From contig JAEQBH010000027.1 in the NCBI GenBank assembly GCA_016808115.1, forward strand, positions 124,001 to 188,000: a DNA stretch of 64,000 nt, written 5' to 3'. Positions 46,265 through 57,167 of this stretch are shown here, one piece after another. Origin of the DNA: Tetrastigma voinierianum. Its lineage: Eukaryota > Streptophyta > Magnoliopsida > Vitales > Vitaceae. Under the pieces are notes generated by a model. The model worked only from the letters and a program-made list of their open reading frames with translations, searched no databases and was not told the DNA's origin. Position numbers and translations under genes: made by a program. The stretch's first letter is position 1. Each line of letters begins with the position of its first letter.

Positions 46265-46697
46265 AAATAGTCAATGTCGCGACACCTCAACTTATATCGC
46301 GACATAGCAGGAAGTCAAACAGCAGAAGTTGTGTCGCGAAACCATAGTGAAAAGTCCCTAGAGAATTGAACAAAGGTCGCGACATCATTAAAAATTATGT
46401 CTTCGAAGATTCATCCAAAAGGAGTGTCAAGAAGGAATGTCGCGACACAAATACATATTTGTGTCGCTACATTCATTCCAAAGCCGGCCTACAACTATAC
46501 ATCACAAGGATAGTGTCACGACAAACCTTGGCGACACAAGACTAGAAGGGAAGGTCGCGACACTCAAACTAATGTCGTGACATTATCAAGTCAATCTCAA
46601 GGCAAAATCATCAATACAGTGTCGCGACAACATCACGACAATGCCCCAAGACACATTGAAAGGCGACAACGTCGCTACACAATTAGAATGTTGCGAC
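46265..46697. repeat. GTCGCGAC palindrome array in the C LTR
   Basis: About 14 sites (TGTCGCGACA with variants GTCACGAC, GTCGTGAC, GTCGCTAC, GTTGCGAC) in 430 bp, unevenly spaced. The last site ends 71 bp before the TATA box. Confidence 0.85.
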
Positions 46698-46767
46698 ACA
46701 TGATCTCGTGGGCTTGCATAAAAGTCCATAAAATCTGCCTTGAATTCCGACCTAGCAATGATTGGAC

Positions 46768-46777
46768 TATAAATAGT
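46768..46777 (+). promoter_or_regulatory. TATA box of the C LTR
   Basis: CTATAAATAG just downstream of the palindrome array. Confidence 0.7.
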
Positions 46778-48193
46778 AAGCAATAAAGCATAGAAAGAAG
46801 GGAGAGCGGAACGGAAATAGTAGCAACATCAAAGTTTAGTTAGATTAGAACAAAGTTTTCTTTGGTAGGAATTTTTTTGATTATTTTTAGTAGATCTACA
46901 GTAGAGTTTTGATAATTTTTCTTTAGAATAGTTTATTTGAGTTGATTTAGTGAGGAAAATACATTGAAAATCAAGCTCCATTACTGTCTGAACTTGAAGA
47001 CAAGAAGAAATCATTGTTTGAATTCATTTTCCCCATTTTCTTGATTATGATCATAATGAACTTGTTTAAACGACTTGTTCTTGTTATGTGTAATCGATGG
47101 AAGAAACACCTTATGGGAAGGAATTGGCCAGATGATTGTTGGCAAGGATCTAATGTAGGTTGTGGGGTTGAACTTTGAATTGACTTAATTGGTTCAAATG
47201 CTTATTTTCTTATACTTAATCTATTGATTTTATAAACCAAATGAGCTCTTCTAAACCCCTGTTTAAGGATCCCCCCAAGTGATAGTTGAGATGTGTTATA
47301 GAAGTTAAGGATAGTGATCTATTGGTCTATGAAATTAATATATTGAGAACTTGTCTCATTTTAATCAAAATATTTCGTTTCTGTCGATGAAAGTGAATAT
47401 ATTGGTTAATTTGCAAAGTGATGAACTAATTATGTTGGAGGAAGCTTGTATTACCCTGTCTATGGGGGCAAGTTAACTTCAGTCCTAAGAATTGGTTGAA
47501 GAGTTGATTTAGGAAGTCATCCAAGGCTTAAAGGGAATCATATCCTAAAAGTAGTTTTTTAGATACATGTTATTCTAGTTTAGGAACATGGTAATCTAAA
47601 TTGTGAAATGTATGGTGGTTAAAGGTTTTTCAAAACTATACTAAAATACCCTTAGACAAGTTCAGGATTCAACCTACAACTATTTCGTTTTTTACAAATT
47701 GCAAACTAATAGTCACATTACTAATTTCATTCCCAGTGTTTTACTCAATCTCAGAGAAATTTCTAGTTGTTTTAGATCTTGACAATTTATTAAGAAAAGA
47801 AAAAGATCTCAAAAAATATTTTCATTTTGTTAAATTGTTAGTTTTCAATCTTCAAGATCGAAGTTCAAATATTGATGTTCTTAAGTAGTTTGAGTACTTA
47901 ATCTTTGATATTTAATCAGATCCCTATGCGTACAATATCTAGACTTTAAAATCTACTTTGCTACTTGTTGATATGTGCACTTGAAGTAAAAAGGCCACGT
48001 TAAAATTTAAATAGTTTAAAAGTGAAAAGAATATCAATTTGGTTAGGTAGCAACAAGTTTTTGAAGTCATTGTCGAGGACTCAGCAATAGTCCTTGGTAG
48101 TTACGCTGATCAATTTGGCATGCAACAAGTTTTTAGCCGTTATTGGGGACTTAACAACAAGTCTTTGGTAGCCATGTCAGAAATTTGGCAACA

Positions 48194-48777
48194 CCAAGGT
48201 CGTTCAAGACACAGATGGAGAGCTCATCAAAGTCAACCGAGACATTCATAAGGGCAAGAGAGTCAATATTGTGTTTGACATCTTGCATATACTCAGTAAT
48301 AGTCCGATTACCTTGTTGAGGACTAGCAAGATTCTAGCGATGAGTCATGATGCATCCGTGCGAAGGAGAGGCGTACGTCTTTTCGAGAGTAGTCCGTGCA
48401 ACAAGATATGTGGTGGCGGTAGAGATAAACTGTACTATAATGGCAGATACAAACCCGACAATAGCATTGAGAAGCAATTGGTCTTGTCTGAGCCAAAGAA
48501 TATAGTCCGGATTTGGGGTGGGGGATGCGGCATCGAGTAGAGTTATCAATGTCAAAGGACACAACTTTGAGCCGTCGACGAAGCCAAGTAAATCATACCC
48601 GAATAAAAGAGACGTGAATTGGAGCCGCGACACGGAATAATTCGTGGTTGTGAGTTTTAGCGGTGTCTGAGCACTGACATTGAGAACAATTAAATTCTAA
48701 GATGTATTAATCCCATTCACGATTGTCGAGCGACGAGGAGGCATGACAGCGATGGTGGAAGAAGACTCGTCGGCCAT
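48194..48777 (-). pseudogene. Copia element E, Gag N-terminal part
   Basis: Minus-strand frame from ATG at 48777: MADESSSTIAVMPPRRSTIV, then a stop near 48700, then LQFTSLLFGYDLLGFVDGSK, DYILWLRQDQLLLNAIVGFV and TTLEKTYASPSHGCIMTHR, as in the gag domain of plant Ty1-copia elements. Further on are EYMQDVKHNIDSLALMNVSV and LSICVLNDL. It breaks off at 48194, where C was inserted; the remainder must lie left of the window. Confidence 0.8.
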
Positions 48778-48858
48778 TGAAACGACACAGGCAAGGTTAT
48801 CGGATCATGATGGGCGGCGACGACAGGGACTAGGGTTCTTGTTTTTGTTGTTAAGCTT

Positions 48859-48873
48859 GGGGCTCTAATACCA
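48859..48873 (-). promoter_or_regulatory. primer-binding site of copia E
   Basis: The minus strand reads TGGTATTAGAGCCCC, the initiator tRNA-Met type site of plant copia elements, about 80 bp upstream of the gag ATG. Confidence 0.75.
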
Positions 48874-48878
48874 TATTA

Positions 48879-49225
48879 TGAAATAGACTTATTTTATTAT
48901 TGAGAGATTTGATGTATATATATATATACCAGTAAAAGGACAAAAAGGTAATAGCATAAAGCCAATAAAAAGAAACCATAAATATACTATAAAACTTTCT
49001 TCTCTGGTCTACATGGTAAACTTTGTATTAACTTAATGAGATAGTGCACCTTTCACTTTTCAGACTAATAGAAGGAAATAATTCCTCCTTAATGATGGTA
49101 AAACTAGTGGAAGAAAAAGAAACAACACATCTTAAAATGATTTTTCCAGGAAACCTGTCTTTGATGAATCAATAAACTGGAAGTTCTTGTTTTCATTTGT
49201 CCAAATAAGAAGTATTCAAAAACAA
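48879..49225 (-). mobile_element. 5' LTR remnant of copia E
   Basis: On the minus strand a sequence ending ..AATAAGTCTATTTCA lies six bases before the PBS and includes a TA-rich stretch (48913-48929), as copia LTR ends often do. I cannot fix the other end of the LTR, so the upper limit is arbitrary. Confidence 0.5.
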
Positions 49226-49470
49226 AAGGTATGTTTGGTTACTGTTTTTGAAAACTGTTTTCTGTTCTCAAAAGCAAGCAAAACGAGGAAAACAAGAAAA
49301 CACGTCTGGTTCCCAGTTTTTTTGTTCTGAAAAACACTAAACAGAGATAACACAGAAAACACTAAATTTAGTGAATAAAAACAATTTTCGTGGTAACACA
49401 AAAGAGTATCTCGTTTTCAAAATCGTTTCAAAAACGCTGAAAACAAGGTGTGTGTAATAAAATTCCTTTC
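49226..49470. mobile_element. MITE-like segment related to 61105-61345
   Basis: Starts GGTATGTTTGG and contains runs such as TTTTTGAAAACTGTTTTCTG and GAATAAAAACA that recur, partly inverted, at 61105-61345 (..GATTCGAACATACC). Short, A/T-rich, non-coding; the termini are uncertain. Confidence 0.45.
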
Positions 49471-49551
49471 TAGATTTCCGTAGAACCGAAGTGAATATTA
49501 ATAATGACATATTCTGAACTAATGGCATCTAGATTCACCTAGTTAGGATAC

Positions 49552-50140
49552 TGTGAGTACCGTGGCCTTTGGGCCCAGACCCACTATTTAGTAGGCCCAA
49601 CACCCGCACAGGCCCATGGCTTGGCCCACCTCATGAAGCGGCTCAAGGCGACGCACTATATTAAAACCACACGATAACCGACCAGACGATGCAGTCCTAA
49701 AACCCATATGGGATCCCGAGTCCCCTAGCCGGTCATCCTACCGTATATGGAAAGGGTGTTATGGATTACTATATTAGGGGAGAAATCACCAGCAAGATAA
49801 TTATCCACGGGTCTCCCAATGTCCGAATCCCATACGCCTCAAAAACTTTAATCCCCGATAAGGAAGAACTAGTCCTTGATAAAGAAAGAAATAACTTATC
49901 GCCAAAATTAGAGATTATCTTTCCTATAATCAAGGAGAAATTCGAGTATAAAGTGAAGGCTCCCCACGAGGGACAGGTATGCAACTCCAACTATGCTAAC
50001 TCTCTTCTTTCTCTTCTCCCACTATTTGCTAACTTAATCATCGGAGAGGCGGCCGGCACTCCACCGTCGGACCCCCTTTTTTTTGTAGGTTATCATCGTG
50101 CCGCTGATGCCCTGGAGGTTAGACAAACTAGGTACCGACA
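49552..50140 (+). mobile_element. Solo LTR G (589 bp)
   Basis: It begins TGTGAGTACC and ends GGTACCGACA. It is flanked by perfect GATAC duplications at 49547-49551 and 50141-50145. Near its end a T-run plus GTAGG and the GGCGGCCGGCACTCCACCG block resemble the 3' ends of Ty3-gypsy Tat/Ogre-type LTRs. It holds a 129-codon ORF (49761-50150) that runs out of the LTR and is not a recognised gene. It lies 270 bp past the stop codon of the ABCG gene. Confidence 0.85.
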
Positions 50141-50190
50141 GATACCATAGTATGAGCACCAAAATTCTTACAATGAATGAGTTGAAAAAT

Positions 50191-50262
50191 CTTGGAAAAC
50201 TGAACTATATTTCTTCATGGGGTGAAATACTTGGAAAACTGAACTATATTTCTTCATGGGGT
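50191..50262. repeat. 33-bp direct duplication
   Basis: CTTGGAAAACTGAACTATAT plus the next 13 bases occurs at 50191-50223 and again, identical, at 50230-50262. Confidence 0.9.
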
Positions 50263-50409
50263 CAAGATGAAATGGAAACAGCTCTGATTGAAAGAATACA
50301 AGTATTTAAACAAGATAAAGATACGTGCTCAGTGCAGGGCTATTAATACACTCAAACAGCCTATGCGTGGAACAAAACCATTTTTTTTCATCTTTGAAGA
50401 ACTTGTTCT

Positions 50410-51856
50410 TTATCGCCTTTGAAAGTTAAATGACCCAATGGAATAGGCAAAGATAAATGCGAAAAGCACTGTAAAACCCAAGCAACCACTGCTGCAACCA
50501 CTCCCAGAAATCATGTTTGAATCCTATAGTCATCCAAGTATTGTTTTACTGTCGTATCTGGAGTCGACTAGTGGGGTCTCTATATTCCAAACTGTGAAAC
50601 AAATCCAACTGGCTACAATGATGCAATTGACATGCCCACAGTACCATCTCCACCACACAGGAATCCTCTATTCTGGGTTATGGAAGAAATGGAACAAAAT
50701 TAGACTCTTTACTTTATCCATGGGTTAAACAAAGTTGCAATTTTAAAGAATTACAATGGGTTGAGAGCACTTACAGTTCGTGGGACTATGAAACCTGAAA
50801 AGAGGTTCCATAATGTATAAAATGTTGCAGCAACTATGGCAGCAATATTTTGATTTGGTGTGACAGCCACAGCCATCATGCCATAAAAGGTGAAGTATAG
50901 TAGGGTGAGGAACATGAAGAACATATACCATAAGAACTTAGCTGCGGTCCATTCAAATCCAATCATAGCATAAACTATAGCACCATACACCATGGACTGT
51001 GAAAAGATTTTATGGTATCTCAACAAAAAGCCTAAACAAGAAATGAAATTTGATTAATAAAATCCATAAAGCATTAGAGATATTACAAAGTCTATATAAC
51101 ACATAAGAAAACTTGTTACCTGTGCAAAGGCATATGGCATGGCTGAATACATTCCTGCGGCTCTTTCTCTGTAAAAGACTGTCCGTTCAACTGCCACGAC
51201 TGGCTGCACTGTTTGGCCATTCTGGAACCCAAGGAAGACGACAGCAGCATACATAGAGCCCATTGCATTCAACAGATCTTGTTGGGTTGACCTGCATTTT
51301 CCCTTGTTAAAGTTGATATGGAGAAACATACTGAGGTCTCGGAATTCTGAACTGACTTCAAGTTACCTTTTAGTGCCGAGATCCCAGAACATTGTCCCAA
51401 ACATCAAGCCTACAAAAGTTGTGAAGAAAAATCTCACTGACGTGTAGGGTGGGATTTTCACACATGACCGCCACAGCCGATAAGGCCATACACTGGGTGA
51501 AGAAGGACTGGGAATATTGAGTAGGGAAGTAGAGGTCTTTAGAACCAGGGGCTGGTTGGCTCAATTCTTTAATTAAATCCTTGTTTCTCCTGAAACATAT
51601 GCCACATTTTAGAAAAAGGTTTCAACAACAAATTCAAGCTCGCATGATGAACTTTGAGATGCCTATGAGCCTATGATAATTCCAAATCACAATAGATTCA
51701 AATAAACTCCTAGTTTTAAATCACCTATAGGTCAGAATTTTTGTATACTTCGGTGAAATCAACTCCCAGAAGTAATTCTTGTGCAGAAGTGGTAATTTCG
51801 AGCATCCAAGTTGCCGGGTTATAACCATCTCTGATTTTGGGGACCCCTTCAATACC
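50410..51856 (-). pseudogene. ABCG/PDR exons 20-24: second transmembrane domain
   Basis: Exon 20: DGYNPATWMLEITTSAQE and TEVYKNSDL, then a stop caused by loss of two bases at the exon end. Exon 21: RNKDLIKELSQPAPGSKDLY, then a shift, with the expected frame recoverable later. Exon 22: STQQDLLNAMGSMYAAVVFL and VERTVFYRERAAGMYSAMPY. Exon 23: shifted start, then SMVYGAIVYAMIGFEWTAAK and YFTFYGMMAVAVTPNQNIAA. Exon 24 (50410-50667): RIPVWWRWY, a broken middle, and the family C-terminus FNFQRR-stop. Confidence 0.85.
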
Positions 51857-51957
51857 CTTTATGAAAGCAAGACACATATATTTGCAAGCACTTGATATGA
51901 ATTAACTCAAACCAGCATTCGTTACTTTATAGCTTTTACTAAATCATGGAAACTTAC

Positions 51958-53305
51958 CTCAAAATACCTTACAAGATGCACAGAATGTCTACCCAGTGGT
52001 CCCACATATATCTCTTGCCCTCCCCGCTTCATCAGGAGCAACTGCAAATTCAGTTTGAATACGTCAGTACTTATATGCAGAAGAGCATGATTCTGTCTAT
52101 CTATTAACATTTCCTACCTCATCAAAGGCATCGAAGATGTCAATACTTGGCTGATGGATCGTGCACACAACTGTTCTTCCTGTGTCCACAGTGTTCCTGA
52201 CTGTCCTCATAACAATTGCAGCAGCTCTGGCGTCTAGCCCTGAAGTTGGCTCATCCATGAATATTATTGAAGGATTTGCCACAAGCTCAACTGCAATGGT
52301 CAGCCTCTTGCGCTGCTCAGTTGAGAGACCATTCACTCCTGGCAACCCAACTAGTGCATCCCTCAATGAGGTCAGTTCAACAAGCTCCATGACTTCCTCA
52401 ATGAACATCTGTAACCATTAGCAAGGATGAGAAATTGTTTGAACCAGCAAGGTCAAACTGGAAATGAACCTGATCTTAGCTCAAAAAAGTTTCAGGGAAG
52501 TCTCACCTTTCTGGTTTCAGCATCCACATCAGGGGGCAACCGCAGCCAGGCTGAGTAGAGCAAGGACTCATGGATAGTGACATGAGGAGAGTGGATGTCA
52601 TTCTGCTCACAGTATCCAGAAATTCGAGCAAAAGTATCTTGCTTCTTTGGGTAGCCAGAAATGCTGATGCTACCCTCAATATATCCACCAGTTTTCCGAC
52701 CAGCCAAAACATCCATGAGAGTGGTCTTACCAGCACCACTAACACCCATCAGAGCTGTAAGGACACCAGGCCTAAAAGCACCATTAACCCCCTTCAGAAG
52801 CTCCAATCTGTCTTCAACAACACCCTGACTTTCCATTTCCTGCAAATTCAATTCAAACAATTTAATTCTCATTTCTTTATTAGAGCTGCTAAAGATGTAC
52901 TTTATTTGCATTAACATGAAGTACCTCTGGCATGTCAACTGAGTATCTAATATCATCAAAGGCAATAGAAAGTGGTTGGAATGGAAGAACCATTCCCTTT
53001 GTTGTTCTTGTCTAGCCTCACAATGGTTTCTGCCCTCATAGATGAGGATATGGATGAGATACTTCTCCTAATGTCCCCTCCCCTCTCTGCAAGTTTAAGT
53101 TCAAATTTAGTGAGCCAAATAATACGCACACTTAAATTACAAGAACACAGGCGTACAAAGGCATGCCTTCATTGTGTATGAGTTTCATCACCTGTGGATG
53201 CAGTTTGGTTGATTGAGCCTTTTCTAAGTGATGATAACTCAATATTTCCTCCAGTTTTGGCATTGTCAGAATCTTCTGGTACAATAGCTTGAGGCTTCTC
53301 AAATG
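51958..53305 (-). pseudogene. ABCG/PDR exons 15-19: linker and second nucleotide-binding domain
   Basis: Exon 15 (53192-53305): PFEKPQAIVPEDSDNAKTGG. Exon 16: DIRRSISSISSSMRAETIV, then an extra base, then GMVLPFQPLSIAFDDIRYSV. Exon 17 (52507-52839): LELLKGVNGAFRPGVLTALM, Walker A GVSGAGKTT, and ISGYPKKQDTFARISGYCEQ. Exon 18 (52118-52408): signature LSTEQRKR, Walker B SIIFMDEPTSGLD and H-loop TIHQPSIDIFDAFDE. Exon 19: LLLMKRGGQEIYVGPLGRHS. Exons 17-19 are uninterrupted, so NBD2 itself is intact at sequence level. Confidence 0.88.
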
Positions 53306-53384
53306 CTGCACATTTTGCACAAATCTTACAAACCAAGCTACAATAACTTAGGAGTTCCAATGCAGAGAAGGTAAAGATACCCAC

Positions 53385-54768
53385 GATTTAAGTAAGTGAG
53401 AGACAGAGTGTAACAGATGTTGAAGAGAAGCAAGAATCCAACCGTTGCCCCAGTTCCTATCCAGAACCAGTTTGCCTCTATGAAGAACTGCCTAGACTCC
53501 AATATTCTGACCCCAAGGTAATCCGTTGTACCAGTGGAAGCATTCTGAAAAATGGAAATACATTCATTCACGAGTTACTGAAACACATAAATGGACACAG
53601 ATATTGACTTGGAAAATTCAACAACTTACTACTTTTCTCCAACTGTTGCCTAGGAATTCATTGACCATTATTGCATTTTGTGCATACATCATAGGGGAAG
53701 ACCAGTAACACCAAATCCACCATTTCTTGACTTGTTCTGCATCATTGACCAAATACAAAAAGGAAACAAAAATCCATTATTTGGATAAGAAGGTTCAACA
53801 TTTTTGAAAAATTATTTCTTCTTTATACCGTGACAGCACAAACCACTCATTGCAAAGAGCAGAAGTAATGCAAATGTCCCAAATGTGTTTGCAACAATCA
53901 TGTTTCTACAAGCTGCTGCTATGAAACGAAATAATGCAGATGCCCCCTGATTTAGAAGCAAGAGGAGAAAATACTGTCTAAAAAACCTGCAATAAGAAGA
54001 TTGTTTATTGAGCAAGGATCATTTTGGGACAGTGAAAACATGAGAAATAAATTAATCTGGACAAGTTTCTGCAACTTCAGAACTTATTAACTCTTACCTT
54101 TCCACATTTGGATCAAATCCAATGACGTAATAAGTGAGGAATACCCAAACAGCAACTTCAAAATGATGGGGATCTTGAGGATCCATGAAGGAAGGCATAT
54201 GCCCATGCAGGATAGAAGAGTAGGTCTCTTGCTTGTAAAAGACAGGAAGTTTTAGAATGGTCATGGCAAGTTCTGACATTCCATTAAACATGATTGTGAT
54301 GACCGTGTAGAACAAAGCACCAGTGTAAATGTTTCCATCTTCTAATGTGTTTCTGTGCATCTCAGTTCTCAGGAAGATTGTCATTGCAATGAATGCCATT
54401 ATTATGAGCTAAAAGCACAAATAAAAATAATAAAATTATTGATCACATATAAAAAGATGAGAAGTCATCTTTATAAATAATATTAGTAATAATACTCACT
54501 TAAGGAGCTTGAAAATGTATACAAATGAGTTCCTCTTCATCAGCAAGTACTCTCTGAGATGCAAGTGAACCAACAGTTCCTTCTTTCTAACACCGCATTT
54601 TCGGTTTTCAAAGCGGCTGGGTGCTTTTGGTCTTGTCGAATGGAGTTGCAAGTTCATCTCCTAGTCTCCAGTCCATGAAAAGACCGGAATGCTCTGCACC
54701 TCCTTTGGCTGTGACAAAACCCAAATCTTAGGTACCCAATACTGCTCCTGATCTTTCTTTGATGTTAC
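53385..54768 (-). pseudogene. ABCG/PDR exons 10-14: first transmembrane domain
   Basis: Exon 10 (54500-54768) ends RKKELL..REYLLMKRNSFVYIFKL after a stretch with stops. Exon 11 (54098-54408) is open: LIIMAFIAMTIFLRTEMHRN, GNIYTGALFYTVITIMFNGM, KLPVFYKQ. The next about 20 residues are read in a neighbouring frame before VAVWVFLTYYVIGFDPNVER resumes, so two indels cancel. Exon 12 gives FFRQYFLLLLLNQGASALFR and loses a base near its end. Exon 13 has KKWWIWCYWSSPMMYAQNAI. Exon 14 ends this domain with NICYTLSLTYLN. Confidence 0.85.
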
Positions 54769-54869
54769 CTGAATCATTGAATTTTAAACTTCATCTTCTA
54801 GCTTGGTTTTTGGTAAAGAGGGAAAAATTGGGAGAAGATGCTCAAAGTCATAAAGTGATTTGCACTCAC

Positions 54870-56496
54870 TTCTTGTAAGAAGTCTGCTACACCCTTCCTT
54901 TCAGGACATCTGAAGCCCATGGATTCAAAGAATTCAAGCACATTCTCGCGAGGACCCTGATAAACAATTTGGCTATCAGAGAGGAGAATGATGTCATCAA
55001 AAAGATTGTAAGTCTCAGGTGCTGGCTGAAGGAGAGAGATGACTGCTGTCCCACTGAGAATGTGGATGTTTTGCCTGAGACATTTGACAATTTGATAAGT
55101 TGTTGAGCTGTCCAAGCCAGTAGATATCTCATCCATGAACAGCGCCTTTGTTGGTCCGACCAGCATCTCCCCTATCATTCACATATTGATAATTGAATTA
55201 ACTTAAATTAATGAATGAAAAAAAAAAATCCAAGTTCTTTTCTTTTGGATGGAAATGAAAAAAAATCTCCCCTGCCTGTTGTGACACGCTTCCTTTGTCC
55301 TCCAGAGATACCCCTTATCATTTCATCTCCTACCAGGGTGTCTGCACAGATTTCTAGTCCCAGAATCTGCAGAGTCAAGTGTAAATGAAAATAAAAAAAA
55401 AAAGAAAAATTATGAGTTAGAATTGAGTATTCTCAGAAACCTGTCTTCCATCAATGGAAGTTTTATAGTTATGTTACCTTTAGGGTGTAATCAGTGATCA
55501 CATTCTCTTCTGCCCTTCAGCTGTTGCTGCCTGGAATATCAGAAACCAACAATGAAAATCTTAACCACCTTGAAAGTAAGTTCAGCACATCAGGAAATTC
55601 CATGGATAAAAAATTTTGCGGTTAGGATAAGTTCAGAAATAAGGTCCGTCATAACAGCAAGAATACAATCATATATTGCCTATCTATGTGAGAGATCAAA
55701 ATTTTCAATCTGGAGAAGACAGGTAGCTAAAATTCAGCAGAACTGGTTAAAATTTCACAAAGTAGTGTCTGTCTCACCTTCATGTAGACATCAAGATCAG
55801 GATCAGGCTTGATATTTGGCAGCTTTTCTCTCTTCTTGACAACTCAACTAACATGTCTGTAGATAGCCAGAAATAAGAGTCAATTTCGGGCATGAATTCA
55901 TAGTCACAGAACACACCAGCCTTCAAAAAACAGAGAAGAAATAGCAAAATAACACGGATCGATACTTCAACCATATCGATCTCCAACACCCTGGCATCTT
56001 GCAGAGAAGGTTTCCCTTTATACAGTCATTTCTCCTATATGAGTATCATAAGTTGGCTGGATGTGTAGGCTGCAGTTCTTTTCAGGTACAAACTCGTCCA
56101 TGCCATGACCATTGTATGTCACCCTTCCCGAAACCTAAACAAGAAATTTCAGTTTTCAATTTGGACATGAGATTAAAAGACTAAAATTTGAATACTGAAT
56201 ACAGAACAAAATTCAACCTTTAGACTGGAATCAAGCTTTCCGGACAAAGCCAATAAGAGAGTGGACTTCCCAGAACTTGGAGGACCCAAAAGCAATGTCA
56301 TTCTGTAGAAAAACTATGTATGGATCTTCAAAATTCTGAACTGAGAAACGAAAAGTTCATTTGATTTATCAATCAAATTTCTACTAGAAATGAATTCGTG
56401 TTCTCACCTTCGAGGTTTGATGATTCCGCTAACATCACGAAGAATGGTGAATTTCTTCTTTCTACTTGAAAGAATCCCAAAAGTGTTCAAGATACC
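54870..56496 (-). pseudogene. ABCG/PDR exons 3-9: first nucleotide-binding domain
   Basis: Exon 3 (56408-56496) has KKKFTILRDVSGIIKPRR. Exon 4 has the Walker A GPPSSGKST. Exon 5 (55972-56134) keeps SGRVTYNGHGMDEFVP and CQGVGDRY but has shifts and an in-frame TAA. Exon 6 gives MLVELSRREK and PDPDLDVYMK. Exon 7 is shifted by an indel. Exon 8 has the signature ISGGQRKRVTT and a GC donor (55274-55275). Exon 9 has Walker B KALFMDEIST and DSSTTYQIVKCLRQNIHILS. ATP binding in the intact family powers export; this domain could not be made as it stands. Confidence 0.85.
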
Positions 56497-56591
56497 CTTT
56501 TCAAACAGAAAGAAAAATTATGATCTAAAGACGAACTTACTCAAGAGAGTATTATTTCCTTAGCTAATGATTTCATTTGCATTGAATTTAC

Positions 56592-57167
56592 CTCAATTTG
56601 ATTAAAAGCAGAGTTAAAGAATGAAGGCAAAGCTCTGCTTCCTACATAAGCTTCTGCATCAATGGTAAGCTGCTCAAATCTAACTTCAATTTCGGGAAGG
56701 TCAATCCCAACTCTGGAAAAATGAAAGAGACATGAAAACCCATTACTAAAAGGTCTAGGTCGAAGGAAAATGCTGTTTGGTTGAGAAGAAAATACAGGAA
56801 ACGGCAAGGAATCTAAGGCAGGGGAGGAATCGCACCTGTCAATACGATTCTTGAGCTTCAGCAAGAACTTCTCGTTGTCCTCCTCGGCGATTTTCACCAA
56901 CCGTTCGACCAAATTCCTCCTTTCCTCAAGCCCAAGGTTGTTTATATCAACTTCACTGGCTTCACCTTCTAATCCCAAAAGCAAACCTTTCCTCAGCCGA
57001 TTATAGGTCGGAAGTTTTTCTATGGCGGCCCATATCAGAGCTTCCTCATCATCTTCATCCCTCGAAGATCGGGAGAAAACATCCGCGCCGGAATTCCTCC
57101 ATACGGAAGAATTATTCTTCCTCAAACCAGTAATTGGCTCGTAAATTTCCTCATTTTCCATCGCCAT
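56592..57167 (-). CDS. ABCG/PDR exons 1-2: N-terminal cytosolic domain
   Basis: Exon 1 (56836-57167) encodes the PDR N-terminus with DVFSRSSRDEDDEEALIWAA, LPTYNRLRKGLL and NLGLEERRNLVERLVKIAEE. Exon 2 (56592-56712) gives VGIDLPEIEVRFEQLTIDAE and GSRALPSFFNSAFNQIE. The junction is in an Arg codon (AG/A). Both exons are fully open, and this is the best preserved part. The start is the first ATG of the frame; a second Met follows two codons on. Confidence 0.9.

Larger units (their letters stand above)
3487..48193 (+). mobile_element. Athila element C (visible part), interrupted by F, D, A and B
   Basis: The 5' LTR end (3487-3583), PBS, gag, protease, RT, RNase H, integrase, env-like ORF, PPT and 3' LTR (46093-48193) are in the Athila order. 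The two halves meet again when D (13118-43363) is removed. Its 5' LTR was split by A'; the left part is outside the window. Confidence 0.88.
46093..48193 (+). mobile_element. 3' LTR of Athila element C (2101 bp)
   Basis: It starts TGATGAGTATG and ends AAATTTGGCAACA, the same end as the 5' LTR at 3583. It has the GTCGCGAC array, a TATA box at 46768-46777 and two PBS-like copies near its end (about 48061 and 48133). Copia gag on the minus strand begins directly after it. Confidence 0.88.
50410..57167 (-). pseudogene. PDR-type ABCG transporter gene (PDR1-like), 24 exons, frame-broken
   Basis: Full-size plant ABCG half-repeat transporter (NBD1-TMD1-NBD2-TMD2), a plasma-membrane exporter of defence or hormone compounds in this family. 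Start ATG 57165-57167 (MAMENEEIYEPITGL); stop TAA 50410-50412 after FNFQRR. Exons inferred from splice sites: 56836-57167, 56592-56712, 56408-56496, 56218-56302, 55972-56134, 55778-55856, 55478-55530, 55276-55366, 54870-55171, 54500-54768, 54098-54408, 53829-53986, 53630-53736, 53385-53544, 53192-53305, 52925-53086, 52507-52839, 52118-52408, 51958-52041, 51725-51856, 51367-51589, 51120-51291, 50775-51031, 50410-50667; total 4,346 nt, the normal length. Frame breaks occur in exons 5 (stop TAA 56018-56020), 7, 10, 12/13, 16, 20, 21, 23 and 24. Either a young pseudogene or consensus errors. Confidence 0.85.

Noticed and set aside
49761..50150. 129-codon plus-strand ORF as a gene
   Set aside because: It starts inside solo LTR G and runs over its end; no known domain, and the LTR boundaries with duplications explain the DNA.
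52161..52914. Plus-strand ORFs over the ABCG gene
   Set aside because: Antisense shadows of exons 17 and 18, which have the conserved Walker and signature motifs on the minus strand.
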